From Pseudomonas sp. N3-W (GTDB lineage Bacteria; Pseudomonadota; Gammaproteobacteria; Pseudomonadales; Pseudomonadaceae): 64,000 nucleotides of DNA. The translations under genes and the position numbers were made by a program. How positions within the stretch are numbered: position 1 is the stretch's first letter; every line of letters begins with the position of its first letter. The stretch lies in the NCBI RefSeq assembly GCF_024970185.1, contig NZ_CP103965.1, forward strand, positions 1,422,001-1,486,000. Reading direction: 5' to 3'. Under the pieces are notes generated by a model. The model searched no databases, had not been told where the DNA came from, and was given only the letters and a program-made list of their open reading frames with translations. Shown one piece after another: positions 37,164-46,832 of this stretch.

Positions 37164-38777
37164 TCAGGCCTCGAGACCGAGGATGTCGCGCGCCACGGCT
37201 TCAGCGATGCGAATCCCGTCCACACCCGCCGACAAAATCCCCCCCGCATAACCTGCGCCTTCGCCCGCCGGGAACAAGCCTTTCACGTTCAGGCTCTGCA
37301 TCGACTCGTTACGGGTGATACGCAGTGGTGACGAAGTGCGGGTCTCGATCCCGGTCAACACCGCGTCATGCAGTGAATAGCCGCGAATCTGCTTCTCGAA
37401 CGCCGGCAAGGCTTCGCGAATGGCTTCAATGGCAAACGCCGGCAACGCCAGGGCCAAGTCACCCAAGGCTACGCCGGGTTTGTAGGACGGCTCGACGCTG
37501 CCCAGCTCGGTGGACGGCTTGCCCGCAATAAAGTCGCCCACCAGTTGCGCAGGCGCCTCGTAGTTGCTGCCGCCCAAGACAAAGGCGTGGGATTCCAGGC
37601 GTTCCTGCAACTCGATCCCGGCCAGCGGACCGCCCGGATAATCCACTTCCGGGGTGATGCCGACGACGATCCCGGAGTTGGCGTTGCGCTCGTTACGCGA
37701 ATATTGGCTCATGCCATTGGTCACGACGCGATTCGGTTCGGACGTCGCTGCCACCACCGTGCCGCCCGGGCACATGCAGAAGCTGTAGACCGAACGGCCG
37801 TTCTTGGCGTGATGCACCAATTTGTAATCGGCGGCCCCCAGTTTCGGGTGACCGGCGTACTTGCCCAGGCGGGCGCGGTCGATCAACGATTGCGGGTGTT
37901 CGATGCGGAACCCCACCGAAAACGGTTTGGCTTCCATGAACACGCCACGGCCGTGGAGCATGCGGAAGGTGTCGCGAGCGCTGTGACCGAGGGCCAGAAT
38001 CACGTGTCTGGAATGAATCTGTTCGCCGCCATTGAGCTCGACGCCGACCAGTTGCCCGTCTTCGATCAGCACGTCGGTGACGCGCTGCTGGAAGCGCACT
38101 TCGCCGCCCAGTGCGCGAATCTGCTCACGCATGTTCTCCACGACGCCGGTCAGGCGGAACGTGCCGATGTGCGGTTTGCTGACGTAGAGAATTTCATCCG
38201 GCGCGCCCGCTTTGACGAACTCGTGCAAGACTTTGCGGCCGATGAATTTCGGGTCCTTGATCTGGCTGTACAGCTTGCCGTCGGAGAACGTCCCCGCGCC
38301 GCCCTCACCGAATTGCACGTTGGATTCCGGGTTGAGCACGTTTTTACGCCACAGGCCCCAGGTGTCCTTGGTGCGCTGACGCACTTCGGTGCCGCGTTCG
38401 AGGATGATCGGCTTGAAGCCCATTTGCGCGAGCAGCAGGCCGGCGAAGATCCCGCACGGGCCGAAACCGACGACTATCGGGCGTTGTTGCAGATCCGCCG
38501 GCGCCTGGCCGACAGGTTTGTAGCTGACATCCGGTGCTTCGTTGACGTTACGGTCATCGGCGAACTTGTGCAGCAGCGCCGCCTCATCTTTGGCGCTGAG
38601 GTCGATGGTGTAGATGAAGCACAGCTCGGAGGACTTTTTGCGCGCATCGTAGCTGCGCTTGAACAAGGTGAAATCGAGCAAGTCATCGCTGGCAATGCCC
38701 AGGCGCTGCACGATGGCAGGGCGCAGGTCTTCATCGGGATGGTCGATCGGCAGCTTGAGTTCAGTGATTCGTAACAT
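37164..38777 (-). CDS. FAD-dependent dehydrogenase (COG2509 type)
   Basis: 537 residues. An N-terminal domain of about 95 residues precedes a Rossmann FAD-binding segment, 'IVVGFGPCGIFAGLLLAQMGF' (GxGxxG variant), then 'ERGTEVRQRTKDTWGLWRKNVLNPESNVQFGEGGAGTFSDGKLY'. This arrangement is that of the uncharacterised FAD-dependent dehydrogenase group. The FAD-binding C-terminal 'GLFPAGEGAGYAGGILSAGVDGIRIAEAV' supports it. Substrate unknown. Ordinary neighbours; single gene. Confidence 0.85.
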   Translation of the reverse strand: MLRITELKLPIDHPDEDLRPAIVQRLGIASDDLLDFTLFKRSYDARKKSSELCFIYTIDLSAKDEAALLHKFADDRNVNEAPDVSYKPVGQAPADLQQRPIVVGFGPCGIFAGLLLAQMGFKPIILERGTEVRQRTKDTWGLWRKNVLNPESNVQFGEGGAGTFSDGKLYSQIKDPKFIGRKVLHEFVKAGAPDEILYVSKPHIGTFRLTGVVENMREQIRALGGEVRFQQRVTDVLIEDGQLVGVELNGGEQIHSRHVILALGHSARDTFRMLHGRGVFMEAKPFSVGFRIEHPQSLIDRARLGKYAGHPKLGAADYKLVHHAKNGRSVYSFCMCPGGTVVAATSEPNRVVTNGMSQYSRNERNANSGIVVGITPEVDYPGGPLAGIELQERLESHAFVLGGSNYEAPAQLVGDFIAGKPSTELGSVEPSYKPGVALGDLALALPAFAIEAIREALPAFEKQIRGYSLHDAVLTGIETRTSSPLRITRNESMQSLNVKGLFPAGEGAGYAGGILSAGVDGIRIAEAVARDILGLEA

Positions 38778-38871
38778 GACAGGGTCCGGTTCGCGGGGCG
38801 CACAACTGCGCCAAGGCGTTTGAAGGGCGCAATTATAGGCCCCAAAAGCCGGCCCCGTGAGGCAAAAACGA

Positions 38872-39537
38872 TCAGTCGTTACGCCCGCCGCCGAAATAGC
38901 CGCAACCGCGCTGCACCTGACCGTCGATACGCAGCTCGGCCGTCATGTGCTGGACGCTGCCGGTCGTGCTGTCGACGCAACGTTGCGGTGCCACCCAGAG
39001 TTCGATGTGCTTGCCATTGGCTTCGCTGCTGAGATTGAAGCGGCCGTCGCCCAGTTGTTCTTCAACATAAGGCACCGCCAGCGCTGGCTGACCGGCCTGA
39101 TCGATGACCATGCCCTTGCCGCTGACTTTGACATTCCATTCAGGTGCATGGCCGCTGGCGCGCAGGATCAGCAGTTTGAAATTGGGGTCGTCGCATTGCG
39201 CGCCTGAACGTTCGACGCGGTACAACTGCTCCAGGTCGAGGCTGCTGTCGGCGCCACTGGTTTTGATACGGCCACGCACGTCGGCGAACAGCTTGCCCTG
39301 TTGATCGGCCAGGTGCGCGAACTCTTGCAGCACACTGGTGCCACCGGTGTCGTTGACCGCATAGCTGCGCTGTTCATTGCAGGGCTGGAACTGCAGCTTG
39401 CCGCCTACCGCCATCAGTTGACCCTGCATACGGGTCTGGCCGACGTGTGAGGCGCTCTGGCGCGGGCCATCGAGCAACTGGCAGGCGGCGAACAGCGGAA
39501 GCAGGGCAATAACGATCAAGGAACGGGCAACACGCAT
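38872..39537 (-). CDS. Lipoprotein, COG3650/META-like hypothetical
   Basis: 221 residues from the ATG at 39537 with CTGGAG upstream. Lipobox FAAC at 16-19. The mature part contains 'VGGKLQFQPCNEQRSYAV', 'FADVRGRI', and a second domain with 'HAPEWNVKVSGKGMVI' and 'CVDSTTGSVQHMTAELRIDGQVQRGCGYFGG'. The last two are the hallmarks of the COG3650/NlpE-like envelope protein group with conserved Cys. Function unknown; probably outer-membrane anchored. Confidence 0.75.
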   Translation of the reverse strand: MRVARSLIVIALLPLFAACQLLDGPRQSASHVGQTRMQGQLMAVGGKLQFQPCNEQRSYAVNDTGGTSVLQEFAHLADQQGKLFADVRGRIKTSGADSSLDLEQLYRVERSGAQCDDPNFKLLILRASGHAPEWNVKVSGKGMVIDQAGQPALAVPYVEEQLGDGRFNLSSEANGKHIELWVAPQRCVDSTTGSVQHMTAELRIDGQVQRGCGYFGGGRND

Positions 39538-39624
39538 CTTTGGCTCTCCAGACAAGTGCCGCCACGTTACTCAGCCTGACCGCGCATCACAACCCGTTAT
39601 CGCATCCGGTTCAGGTAGTCGGGC

Positions 39625-40224
39625 TTAACCGACGTGAAATGTTTGGCCGGTTTGCAGGCCTTCCACACTTTTGGCGTAAGCCAATGCCACATCCGCCGCA
39701 GGCACTGGTTTGTAGCCACGGAAGTACGGCGCGTAGCTGCCCATGGCTTCGAGCAGCACGGTCGGGCTGATCGAATTCACGCGCAGGCCGCGCGGCAGTT
39801 CGATGGCGGCGGCGCGCACGAAGCTGTCCAGCGCACCGTTGACCAGCGCCGCCGATGCACCCGTGCGAATCGGATCGTGGCTCAGGACGCCAGTGGTGAA
39901 GGTGAACGAGGCGCCGTCGTTGGCGAACTCACGGCCGATCAGCAACAGGTTGACCTGGCCCATCAGCTTGTCTTTCAGGCCCAGGGCGAAGCTGTCTTCT
40001 GTCATCTCGCCGAGCGCGGCGAAGGTCACGTTGCCGGCAGCGCAGACCAGTGCGTCGAATTTACCGGTCTGTTCGAACAGTTTTCGGATCGAGGCACTGT
40101 CGCTGATATCCACATGGTAATCGCCGCTGCTGCGACCAATCCGAATGACTTCGTGACGTTGGGACAGCTCTTTGTCGACTGCCGAACCGATGGTGCCGCC
40201 TGCGCCTATCAAAAGAACTTTCAT
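39625..40224 (-). CDS. Short-chain dehydrogenase/reductase
   Basis: 199 residues, a short SDR. NAD(P)-binding 'VLLIGAGGTIGSAVDKELSQRHEVIRIGRSSGDYHVDISD' with GxxGxxG and 'VCAAGNVTFAAL' in place of the classical NNAG. The usual YxxxK catalytic pair is not obvious: 'SAALVNGALDSFVRAAAIELPRG' occupies that position, as in several atypical SDRs. It is divergent from a LysR gene 105 bp away, its probable regulator. Confidence 0.85.
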   Translation of the reverse strand: MKVLLIGAGGTIGSAVDKELSQRHEVIRIGRSSGDYHVDISDSASIRKLFEQTGKFDALVCAAGNVTFAALGEMTEDSFALGLKDKLMGQVNLLLIGREFANDGASFTFTTGVLSHDPIRTGASAALVNGALDSFVRAAAIELPRGLRVNSISPTVLLEAMGSYAPYFRGYKPVPAADVALAYAKSVEGLQTGQTFHVG

Positions 40225-40329
40225 CGTGCTGTTTCCTCAAGTGCGTGAACGAGGTTTCAGTCTAGAGTGGTTTTTTCCGTGGATAAGCGTGCTAATAGGC
40301 AACCTTTGGTTTTCTATTGGAAACAATCC

Positions 40330-41244
40330 ATGAGCGAAATGGATGATCTGGCGGCGTTCGCGGTGTTGATGGAAGCCGGGAGTTTTACCCTGGCGGCCCA
40401 GCAATTGGGCTGTAGCAAGGGGCAACTGTCCAAACGCATCAGCCTGCTGGAAACGCGGTTTGGCGTGGTGTTGCTGCAACGCACCACCCGTCGCCTGAGT
40501 CTGACGGCGGCAGGTGCGGCGTTGTTGCCGCAGGCACAAGCGCTTGTCGTCCAGGTCGACAGGGCGCGTCAGGCCCTGGCTCGATTGAAGGACGACATGG
40601 CCGGCCCGGTGCGTATGACGGTGCCGGTTTCACTGGGGGAAACGTTCTTCGAAGGGCTGCTGCTGGAATTTTCCGGCAAGTACCCAGAGGTGCAGATCGA
40701 GCTGGACCTGAGCAACCACTTCCATGATTTGTCCCGGGACGGATTTGACCTGGCGATCCGCTCCGACGTGGGCAATGACGAACGCCTTGTGGCTCGCCCG
40801 TTGCTGGCCTGGCACGAGATGACGTGCGCCAGCCCGGCCTATCTTGAACAATATGGCGAACCGCATACGCCGGCGGCGCTGGCTGAACACCGTTGCCTGC
40901 TCAACAGCCACTACAGCGGTCGTGAAGAATGGCTTTATCACCAGCAACACGAGTTGTTGCGGGTGCGCGTATCGGGGCCGTTTGCCAGCAATCATTACAA
41001 CCTGCTGAAGAAAGCGGCATTGGCCGGCGCCGGCGTTGCGCGGTTGCCGTCGTACCTGCTGCAAACGGAATTGGCTGATGGGCGTTTGCGCTGGCTCCTG
41101 CGTGATTATCAGACGCGGCGCATGCCGATGTACCTGGTTCATCCATATCAGGGCGGCTTGCCAAAACGCACGCAGGTGTTGGCGGATTATCTGATTGGCT
41201 GGTTCAAGCGCAGTGGCGAGGCGTTGGACAGGCTGCAACGTTAA
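40330..41244 (+). CDS. LysR-family transcriptional regulator
   Basis: 304 residues from the ATG at 40330. N-terminal winged HTH ('LAAFAVLMEAGSFTLAAQQLGCSKGQLSKRISLLETRFGVVLLQRTTRRLSLT') and a C-terminal substrate-binding domain ('DLAIRSDVGNDERLVARPLL'). It belongs to the group with short, CrgA-like sequences that commonly regulate an adjacent divergent oxidoreductase, here the SDR. Effector unknown. A longer in-frame GTG start at 40267 exists but family alignment favours this one. Confidence 0.92.
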   Translation: MSEMDDLAAFAVLMEAGSFTLAAQQLGCSKGQLSKRISLLETRFGVVLLQRTTRRLSLTAAGAALLPQAQALVVQVDRARQALARLKDDMAGPVRMTVPVSLGETFFEGLLLEFSGKYPEVQIELDLSNHFHDLSRDGFDLAIRSDVGNDERLVARPLLAWHEMTCASPAYLEQYGEPHTPAALAEHRCLLNSHYSGREEWLYHQQHELLRVRVSGPFASNHYNLLKKAALAGAGVARLPSYLLQTELADGRLRWLLRDYQTRRMPMYLVHPYQGGLPKRTQVLADYLIGWFKRSGEALDRLQR

Positions 41245-41251
41245 CCCTGGT

Positions 41252-41411
41252 TCACCTCCCCCTGCCGGACTTTTGTGGATCAATCTGCTCCAGCGCCTGA
41301 TTCACCGCCAGCTCACCGAGCATGATATTGGCTATTTCCCAGCCCATAGACACCGTGCGCGATTTTGATTCATGTCCCTGAATACTGGGGCTTTGTCTTG
41401 TGTTTTTTCAT
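41252..41411 (-). pseudogene. Possible frameshifted 52-codon small gene
   Basis: From an ATG at 41411 the minus strand reads 'MKKHKTKPQYSGT' and stops. If one G of a GGG run is ignored, the frame continues 'HESKSRTVSMGWEIANIMLG...ALEQIDPQKSGRGR' to a TGA at 41252. The second part looks protein-like. No clear ribosome site. Either a recently broken small gene, a sequencing difference, or chance. Confidence 0.3.
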
Positions 41412-41481
41412 GTAGAACAGTGAATTGTAAGTTGAACAACGCCTGTTTTCCGGTTGCGATCGTCAGTAAGGTGCCTTGAGT

Positions 41482-42774
41482 GTGAAGAACCGATTTGCAG
41501 ACTTTTTCATTAGCAGAAACTTTTCACTCTTGTGGCTGGCCCAGGCGCTCTCTTCTTTTGGCGAGTTTGTGTTCGAGAGTACGGTCGTCGTCTGGCTGGT
41601 CGCCGATATGTTTCGCGACAGTGCCTTTTTACCGAGTGCCGTCGGGTTGGCAGTCGCCGCCTCGGCCATCCCACGGGTGCTGGTAGCGCCGTTGGCCGGG
41701 GCCTGGGTTGATCGCATGACACCGCTCTACGTGATGATGGCGGCAGACGCCATCAGGGTGACCAACTTCCTGATTTTCGTCCTGGTCTACTCGCTGTTCG
41801 ATCTCGACAAGATGCAGGTGCTTTTTGGTGTATTGGCCGTGTTGCTCCTGAACAGCAGCGCTGCGCAGTTTTTCAACCCCTCGCGTCAGGCGGTCATGCA
41901 AGTGGTCATCCCGCCGGCCAAACGGGTGGGTGCATCGGCCAAGGCGATGTTTTCCCTGACGGGCATCGCCGTGCTGTCGGCGTCTTTGGGGCCTGCGCTG
42001 TATGCCTCGGTCGGGCCGGCGTGGGCGCTGATGATCAATGTATTGGCCTTTAGCTGTTCGGCGCTGTGTATCGTCGCCACCCGAGGCCTTCGGAACACGT
42101 TGCTGGTGCAACAGGAACGGCCTTCATTCTGGGGTGGGGTGTCGGCAGGCCTGCGGTTTTCATGGGGGCATGCGTCGATTCGCACCTTGCTGATCGGTAT
42201 CGCGTTGTATGGCTTTTCGCTCGGGATCAACAGCGTCGCTTTATCCTTGTATGCCTTTAAAACACTGGGGTTAAGCCCCTATGAGTTCGGTCTGATTCTG
42301 GCTGCGTTTCCCATTGGCGGGTTGATTGCGGCGTTGCTGGTGGGGCCGATATTGAAGTTTCTCAGCATTCATCAAGTGTTTGTCGCTTCCATTGTGTGCA
42401 TGGGCCTGGGTTATCTGGGGTATTCGCTCACGCCACCGTTCTACCTGGCATGGGCGCTGATGTTCTGCTGCGGGTTGTTCTTTGCGATGTTTGCCGTTGT
42501 CCAGGGGCCGATGCTTCAGGAAGCCGTCCCGGCTGGTTACATGGGGCGAGTGTCCGCAACCATCACCCCCATCCTGGCGATTGCGTCGCTTGCCGGGACG
42601 CTGGTGTGCTCCCAGACTCTTTATCTGGCGCAAGAGCTGAACGAGCGTTTTGACGCTCATCTGGACGTCTATGGCTGCTACATCCTGATTGCTGCCTGCC
42701 TGTTACTGCTGGGCGGAGGCTTGATGTTGAGGGGGCAGCGGGTTGCAAGAGGCCAGGTTGCCGAGGCGCTCTGA
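41482..42774 (+). CDS. MFS exporter (EntS/MFS_3 type)
   Basis: About 430 residues from GTG at 41482, which has AAGG at a good distance; a TTG 6 bp earlier is possible. Twelve hydrophobic segments, beginning 'FSLLWLAQALSSFGEFVFESTVVVWL', match the MFS_3 group that includes enterobactin and macrolide exporters. 'AALLVGPILKFLSIHQ' lies at the centre. No siderophore genes are nearby, so its substrate is not indicated. Followed by a REP doublet and terminator. Confidence 0.8.
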   Translation: MKNRFADFFISRNFSLLWLAQALSSFGEFVFESTVVVWLVADMFRDSAFLPSAVGLAVAASAIPRVLVAPLAGAWVDRMTPLYVMMAADAIRVTNFLIFVLVYSLFDLDKMQVLFGVLAVLLLNSSAAQFFNPSRQAVMQVVIPPAKRVGASAKAMFSLTGIAVLSASLGPALYASVGPAWALMINVLAFSCSALCIVATRGLRNTLLVQQERPSFWGGVSAGLRFSWGHASIRTLLIGIALYGFSLGINSVALSLYAFKTLGLSPYEFGLILAAFPIGGLIAALLVGPILKFLSIHQVFVASIVCMGLGYLGYSLTPPFYLAWALMFCCGLFFAMFAVVQGPMLQEAVPAGYMGRVSATITPILAIASLAGTLVCSQTLYLAQELNERFDAHLDVYGCYILIAACLLLLGGGLMLRGQRVARGQVAEAL

Positions 42775-42785
42775 CACCACACACC

Positions 42786-42874
42786 TGTGGGAGCGAGCCT
42801 GCTCGCGAAGGCCGTTTCACATTCAATAGAGATGTGGATTGATCCACCGCTTTCGCGAGCAAGCCCGCTCCCTC
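42786..42874. repeat. REP doublet (BIME)
   Basis: TGTGGGAGCGAGCCTGCTCG and a degenerate inverted partner (AAGCCCGCTCCCTCA). Confidence 0.8.
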
Positions 42875-42912
42875 AGGGGGATCTTCATTGTTTTTGAGGT
42901 GTGTGCAAGGCA

Positions 42913-42942
42913 AAAAAAACGGCCCGCGAAGGCCGTTTTTTT
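42913..42942. terminator. Terminator for the liv operon
   Basis: AAAAAACGGCC-CGCGAA-GGCCGTTTTTTT, symmetric with A and T tracts, immediately past the livF stop on the minus strand; can also act for the MFS gene. Confidence 0.85.
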
Positions 42943-42957
42943 GTTTACTGCAAAGGT

Positions 42958-43659
42958 TTAGCCACCCAGATACGCTTCGCGCACTTTCGGGTCGGTCAGC
43001 AGTGCTTCACCGGTGCCTTCCATCACGACCCGGCCGTTTTCCAGCACGTAGGCACGGTCTGCGATTTTCAGGGCCTGGTTGGCGTTCTGCTCTACCAGGA
43101 ACACCGTCACACCGTCCTTGCGCAGTTGTTCGATGATGTCGAAGATCTGCTGGATGATGATCGGTGCCAGACCCAGCGACGGCTCGTCGAGCAGCAACAG
43201 CTTGGGCTTGCTCATCAGCGCACGGCCGATGGCGAGCATTTGCTGTTCGCCGCCGGACATGGTGCCGCCGCGCTGGCTGAAGCGCTCTTTCAGGCGTGGG
43301 AAAAGTCCGAGAACCTTGTCCATCTGTTCCTGATAGTCGCCCTTGTCGGTGAAGAATCCGCCCATGGCGAGGTTCTCTTCCACGGTCAGGCGGGCAAACA
43401 CCCGACGACCTTCCGGCACCACCGCAATGCTCTTGCGCATGATCTGCGCCGAGCTCTGCCCCACGAGCTCTTCACCCATGTACGTGATGCTGCCGCTGTG
43501 AGCCTGGGGCGAACCGCAGAGCGTCATCAACAGGGTGGATTTGCCAGCGCCGTTGGCCCCGATCAGGGTAACGATTTCGCCCTGGCGGATTTCCACGTTG
43601 ACGTTGTGCAGGGCCTGGATCTTGCCGTAGAAGGTGGAAACGTTTTCGAATTGCAGCAT
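42958..43659 (-). CDS. livF: Branched-chain amino-acid ABC transporter ATPase LivF/BraG
   Basis: 233 residues. Walker A 'GANGAGKST', signature 'MSGGEQQMLAIGRAL', Walker B 'LLLLDEPSLGLAP'. One of two ATPases of the leucine/isoleucine/valine importer. Its ATG directly follows the livG stop. The 'MLQFENVSTFYGKIQALHNVNVEI' N-terminus is typical of LivF. Last gene of the operon. Confidence 0.95.
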   Translation of the reverse strand: MLQFENVSTFYGKIQALHNVNVEIRQGEIVTLIGANGAGKSTLLMTLCGSPQAHSGSITYMGEELVGQSSAQIMRKSIAVVPEGRRVFARLTVEENLAMGGFFTDKGDYQEQMDKVLGLFPRLKERFSQRGGTMSGGEQQMLAIGRALMSKPKLLLLDEPSLGLAPIIIQQIFDIIEQLRKDGVTVFLVEQNANQALKIADRAYVLENGRVVMEGTGEALLTDPKVREAYLGG

Positions 43660-44427
43660 TTACGCTTCCCCCAGGTAGGCTTTGATCACTTCAGGATTGT
43701 CGCGGATCTGTTCCGGCGTACCGTCGGCCAGGGGCGTGCCCTGGTTGATCACGACGATGTGGTCGGAAATGCTCATGACCAGTTTCATGTCGTGTTCGAT
43801 CAGCAGCACGGTGACGTTGTGCTCTTCGCGCAGCATGCTGATCAGCGCCTTGAGATCTTCGGTTTCCTTGGGGTTGAGGCCGGCAGCCGGTTCGTCGAGC
43901 ATCAGGATCCGCGGGCGGGTCATCATGCAGCGAGCGATTTCCAGGCGACGTTGCTGACCATAGGCCAGGGTGCCGGCCGGGCGGTTGGCAAACGCGGTGA
44001 GGTTGACCTTGTCCAGCCAGTACTCGGCAAACTCCATGGCCTCGCGTTCGCTCTTGCGAAACGCCGGGGTCTTGAACAGACCGGCCAGGAAATTGGTGTT
44101 CAGGTGACGGTGCTGGGCGATCAACAGGTTCTCGACCGCCGTCATGTCCTTGAACAACCGTACGTTCTGGAAGGTGCGCACCACGCCTTTGCGGGCGATC
44201 TCATGGCCCGGCAAGCCCTCGATGGCTTGCCCGTCCAGCAGGATGCTGCCGCCGCTTGGCCGGTAGAAACCGGTCAGGCAGTTGAACACGGTGGTCTTGC
44301 CCGCACCGTTGGGGCCGATCAGTGCCACGACCTGTTTTTCCATAACGGTCAGGGCCACGCCGTTGACCGCCAGCAGGCCGCCGAAGCGCATGCTCAGATT
44401 GTCGACTTTAAGAATCTCGCGGCTCAT
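43660..44427 (-). CDS. livG: Branched-chain amino-acid ABC transporter ATPase LivG/BraF
   Basis: 255 residues. Walker A 'GPNGAGKTT', signature '[15 protein letters not shown]', Walker B '[15 protein letters not shown]'. LivG features include the long insertion between Walker A and the signature ('[23 protein letters not shown]'). Overlaps livM by 4 bp. Confidence 0.95.
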   Translation of the reverse strand: MSREILKVDNLSMRFGGLLAVNGVALTVMEKQVVALIGPNGAGKTTVFNCLTGFYRPSGGSILLDGQAIEGLPGHEIARKGVVRTFQNVRLFKDMTAVENLLIAQHRHLNTNFLAGLFKTPAFRKSEREAMEFAEYWLDKVNLTAFANRPAGTLAYGQQRRLEIARCMMTRPRILMLDEPAAGLNPKETEDLKALISMLREEHNVTVLLIEHDMKLVMSISDHIVVINQGTPLADGTPEQIRDNPEVIKAYLGEA

Positions 44428-45680
44428 TTTCGCAACTCCATGTGTGGGCGTTGCATCGGCAGCAGACCTTGAGGACGCCAGATCATCATCAGCACCATCA
44501 AGGCGCCGAACATCAACATGCGGTATTCACTGAACTCACGCATCATTTCCGGCAACAGGATCATCACCACGGCAGCGAGAATCACGCCCAGTTGCGAGCC
44601 CATGCCACCCAGCACCACGATGGCGAGGATGATCGCCGACTCGATGAAGGTGAACGACTCCGGCGTTACCAGGCCTTGGCGGGCGGCAAAGAAGCTGCCG
44701 GCGAAACCGGCGAAGCTGGCGCCCAGGGTGAAGGCCGAGAGCTTGATGACGGTAGGGTTGAGACCCAGTGCGCGGCAAGCGATTTCGTCTTCACGCAACG
44801 CTTCCCAGGCACGCCCGATGGGCATGCGCAGCAAACGATTGATGACGAACAGGGCCAGCAGCGCCAGCAACAGGGCCACCAGGTACAGGAAAATCACCTT
44901 GTTGACCGGGTTGTAGGTCAGGCCGAAGAACTCGTGGAACGTTTGCAGGCCATCGGCGGCGGTGCGCTCGAAACTCAGGCCGAAGAAGGTCGGCTTGGGA
45001 ATGTTGCTGATGCCGTTCGGGCCACCGGTGAGGCCGGTCAGGTTACGCAGGAACAGACGGATGATTTCACCGAAGCCCAGCGTCACGATGGCCAGATAGT
45101 CACCACGCAAGCGCAGTACCGGAAAACCCAGCAGGAAGCCGAAGGTGGCCGCCATCATCCCGGCAATCGGCAGGCAGATCCAGAAGCTCAGGCCAAAGTA
45201 ATGCGACAGCAGCGCATAGCTGTAGGCGCCGACGGCATAGAAACCGACGTACCCCAGGTCGAGCAGACCGGCCAGACCGACCACGATGTTCAGGCCCAGG
45301 CCGAGCATCACGTAGATCAGGATCAGCGTGGCGATGTCCACCGCACCGCGAGAGCCGAAGAACGGCCACACCAGGGCGCCGGCGATCAACGCGATGATGA
45401 CCCAGCGCTGGGTGGTTGGCAGGGTCAGGAAGTTACTGGCCCTGGCCGGTATCATCGGTATGCTTGGCGAGGACTTCCACGCCGCGCTGATCGGATCGTT
45501 GAACAGCACGCGCAGGAACATCAGCACCGAGCAGATCGCGATGATCGCCAGCGTGGTGTTGCTGGTGCCGTGGACTTCCAGGTTGATGCCGACGATGGTC
45601 AGTTTCAGACCGAGTACCGGGTAGGCCACAGCCCACACCAGCAAGGCGCTGAACAGCGCCTGTTTAATATGTTTAGTCAT
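44424..45680 (-). CDS. livM: High-affinity branched-chain amino-acid permease LivM/BraE
   Basis: 418 residues. A LivM-type inner-membrane permease with an N-terminal extension (about 100 residues, including an extra hydrophobic segment) and the conserved '[32 protein letters not shown]' motif. The cytoplasmic loop '[21 protein letters not shown]' contacts the ATPases. Overlaps livH and livG by 4 bp each. Confidence 0.95.
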   Translation of the reverse strand: MTKHIKQALFSALLVWAVAYPVLGLKLTIVGINLEVHGTSNTTLAIIAICSVLMFLRVLFNDPISAAWKSSPSIPMIPARASNFLTLPTTQRWVIIALIAGALVWPFFGSRGAVDIATLILIYVMLGLGLNIVVGLAGLLDLGYVGFYAVGAYSYALLSHYFGLSFWICLPIAGMMAATFGFLLGFPVLRLRGDYLAIVTLGFGEIIRLFLRNLTGLTGGPNGISNIPKPTFFGLSFERTAADGLQTFHEFFGLTYNPVNKVIFLYLVALLLALLALFVINRLLRMPIGRAWEALREDEIACRALGLNPTVIKLSAFTLGASFAGFAGSFFAARQGLVTPESFTFIESAIILAIVVLGGMGSQLGVILAAVVMILLPEMMREFSEYRMLMFGALMVLMMIWRPQGLLPMQRPHMELRK

Positions 45681-46600
45681 ACCTTCTCAACCTCCGGACG
45701 GCCCAGAATGCCGGTCGGCCGGAACAACAGCACCAGAACCAACAAGCCGAAAGCCACGACGTCCTTGTACTGGTCGCCGAAGATATCGGCACCAAAGGCT
45801 TCCGCCACCCCAAGCACCAGCCCGCCGAGCATGGCGCCGGGAATGCTGCCGATACCGCCCAGTACTGCTGCGGTGAAGGCCTTGAGGCCGACGAGGAAAC
45901 CGGCGTTCGGATTGATCACGCCATATTGCATGCTCAGCAAAACGGCCGCGACCGCCGCCAGCGCTGCACCGATGACGAAGGTCAGGGCGATGATGTTGTT
46001 GGTGTTGATACCCAGCAGGTTGGCCATCTTGATGTCTTCGGCACAGGCGCGGCAGGCGCGACCCAGACGAGAGCGGGAGATGAACATTGTCAGGCCGAGC
46101 ATGGCGATCAGCGTCACCACGAACACGACGATCTGCATGTACGAAATCAGCACTTCATGTGCGCCACCTGGCCCGAAGGAGATGTTGCCGGGGATCAGGT
46201 TGGGAATGGATTTGTCCTTGGAGTCTTGCGCCAGCAGAACCGTGTTCTGCAGGAAGATCGACATGCCGATGGCGGAAATCAGCGGGATCAGACGGTTGCT
46301 GCCGCGCAAGGGGCGGTAGGCGATCCGTTCGATGCTGTAACCGTAGGCACTGGTAACGACGATGCTCGCGAGGAAAGCCGCGGTCATCAACAGCGGGACA
46401 CTGTCGAGTCCCATCATGGACAGCCCGGCGATGGCGATGAACGCCACGTAGGAGCCGATCATGTACACCTCGCCGTGGGCGAAGTTGATCATTCCAATGA
46501 TGCCGTAAACCATCGTATAGCCGATGGCGATCAGGGCATACGTGCTGCCAACGGTCAGGCCGTTAACCAGCTGTTGGAAAAAGTGATAGATGTCAGGCAT
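45677..46600 (-). CDS. livH: High-affinity branched-chain amino-acid permease LivH/BraD
   Basis: 307 residues. LivH-type permease: '[38 protein letters not shown]' at the N-terminus and '[27 protein letters not shown]' at the C-terminus. Forms the pore with LivM. Separated from braC by 232 bp that include a terminator, so a lower or independent expression level is expected. Confidence 0.95.
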   Translation of the reverse strand: MPDIYHFFQQLVNGLTVGSTYALIAIGYTMVYGIIGMINFAHGEVYMIGSYVAFIAIAGLSMMGLDSVPLLMTAAFLASIVVTSAYGYSIERIAYRPLRGSNRLIPLISAIGMSIFLQNTVLLAQDSKDKSIPNLIPGNISFGPGGAHEVLISYMQIVVFVVTLIAMLGLTMFISRSRLGRACRACAEDIKMANLLGINTNNIIALTFVIGAALAAVAAVLLSMQYGVINPNAGFLVGLKAFTAAVLGGIGSIPGAMLGGLVLGVAEAFGADIFGDQYKDVVAFGLLVLVLLFRPTGILGRPEVEKV

Positions 46601-46832
46601 TACAGCGCTCCTAAAAACCTGATACGCATTTCACTGGTGGAGTCATTTTCCCGCTCGGAGCCCGTGGATCTGCATCCACTTCGGTTTCGAGGTTTGCCAG
46701 CGAACCGCTGATGACGGTTTTGAGATTTTCAGGTGGGGAGACTTGCGGATCACGCAAGCGCGGCCCAGTACATTCGTAAAACAAAGCCCACGGCACGCCG
46801 TGGGCTTTATTGGCAGTCAGTCAGGCAGCGCC
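46601..46832 (-). other. braC-livH intercistronic region
   Basis: 232 bp between the binding-protein and permease genes. It holds the terminator at 46782-46810 and may carry a secondary promoter; none is obvious. Confidence 0.5.
46782..46810 (-). terminator. Hairpin terminator after braC
   Basis: AAAGCCCACGGC-AC-GCCGTGGGCTTT: 12-bp stem after the braC stop; likely partial termination giving excess binding protein. Confidence 0.85.

Noticed and set aside
44442..46319. 625-residue plus-strand frame antisense to livM/livH
   Set aside because: Gln/His/Arg-rich shadow typical of antisense high-GC frames; livM and livH are clear on the other strand.
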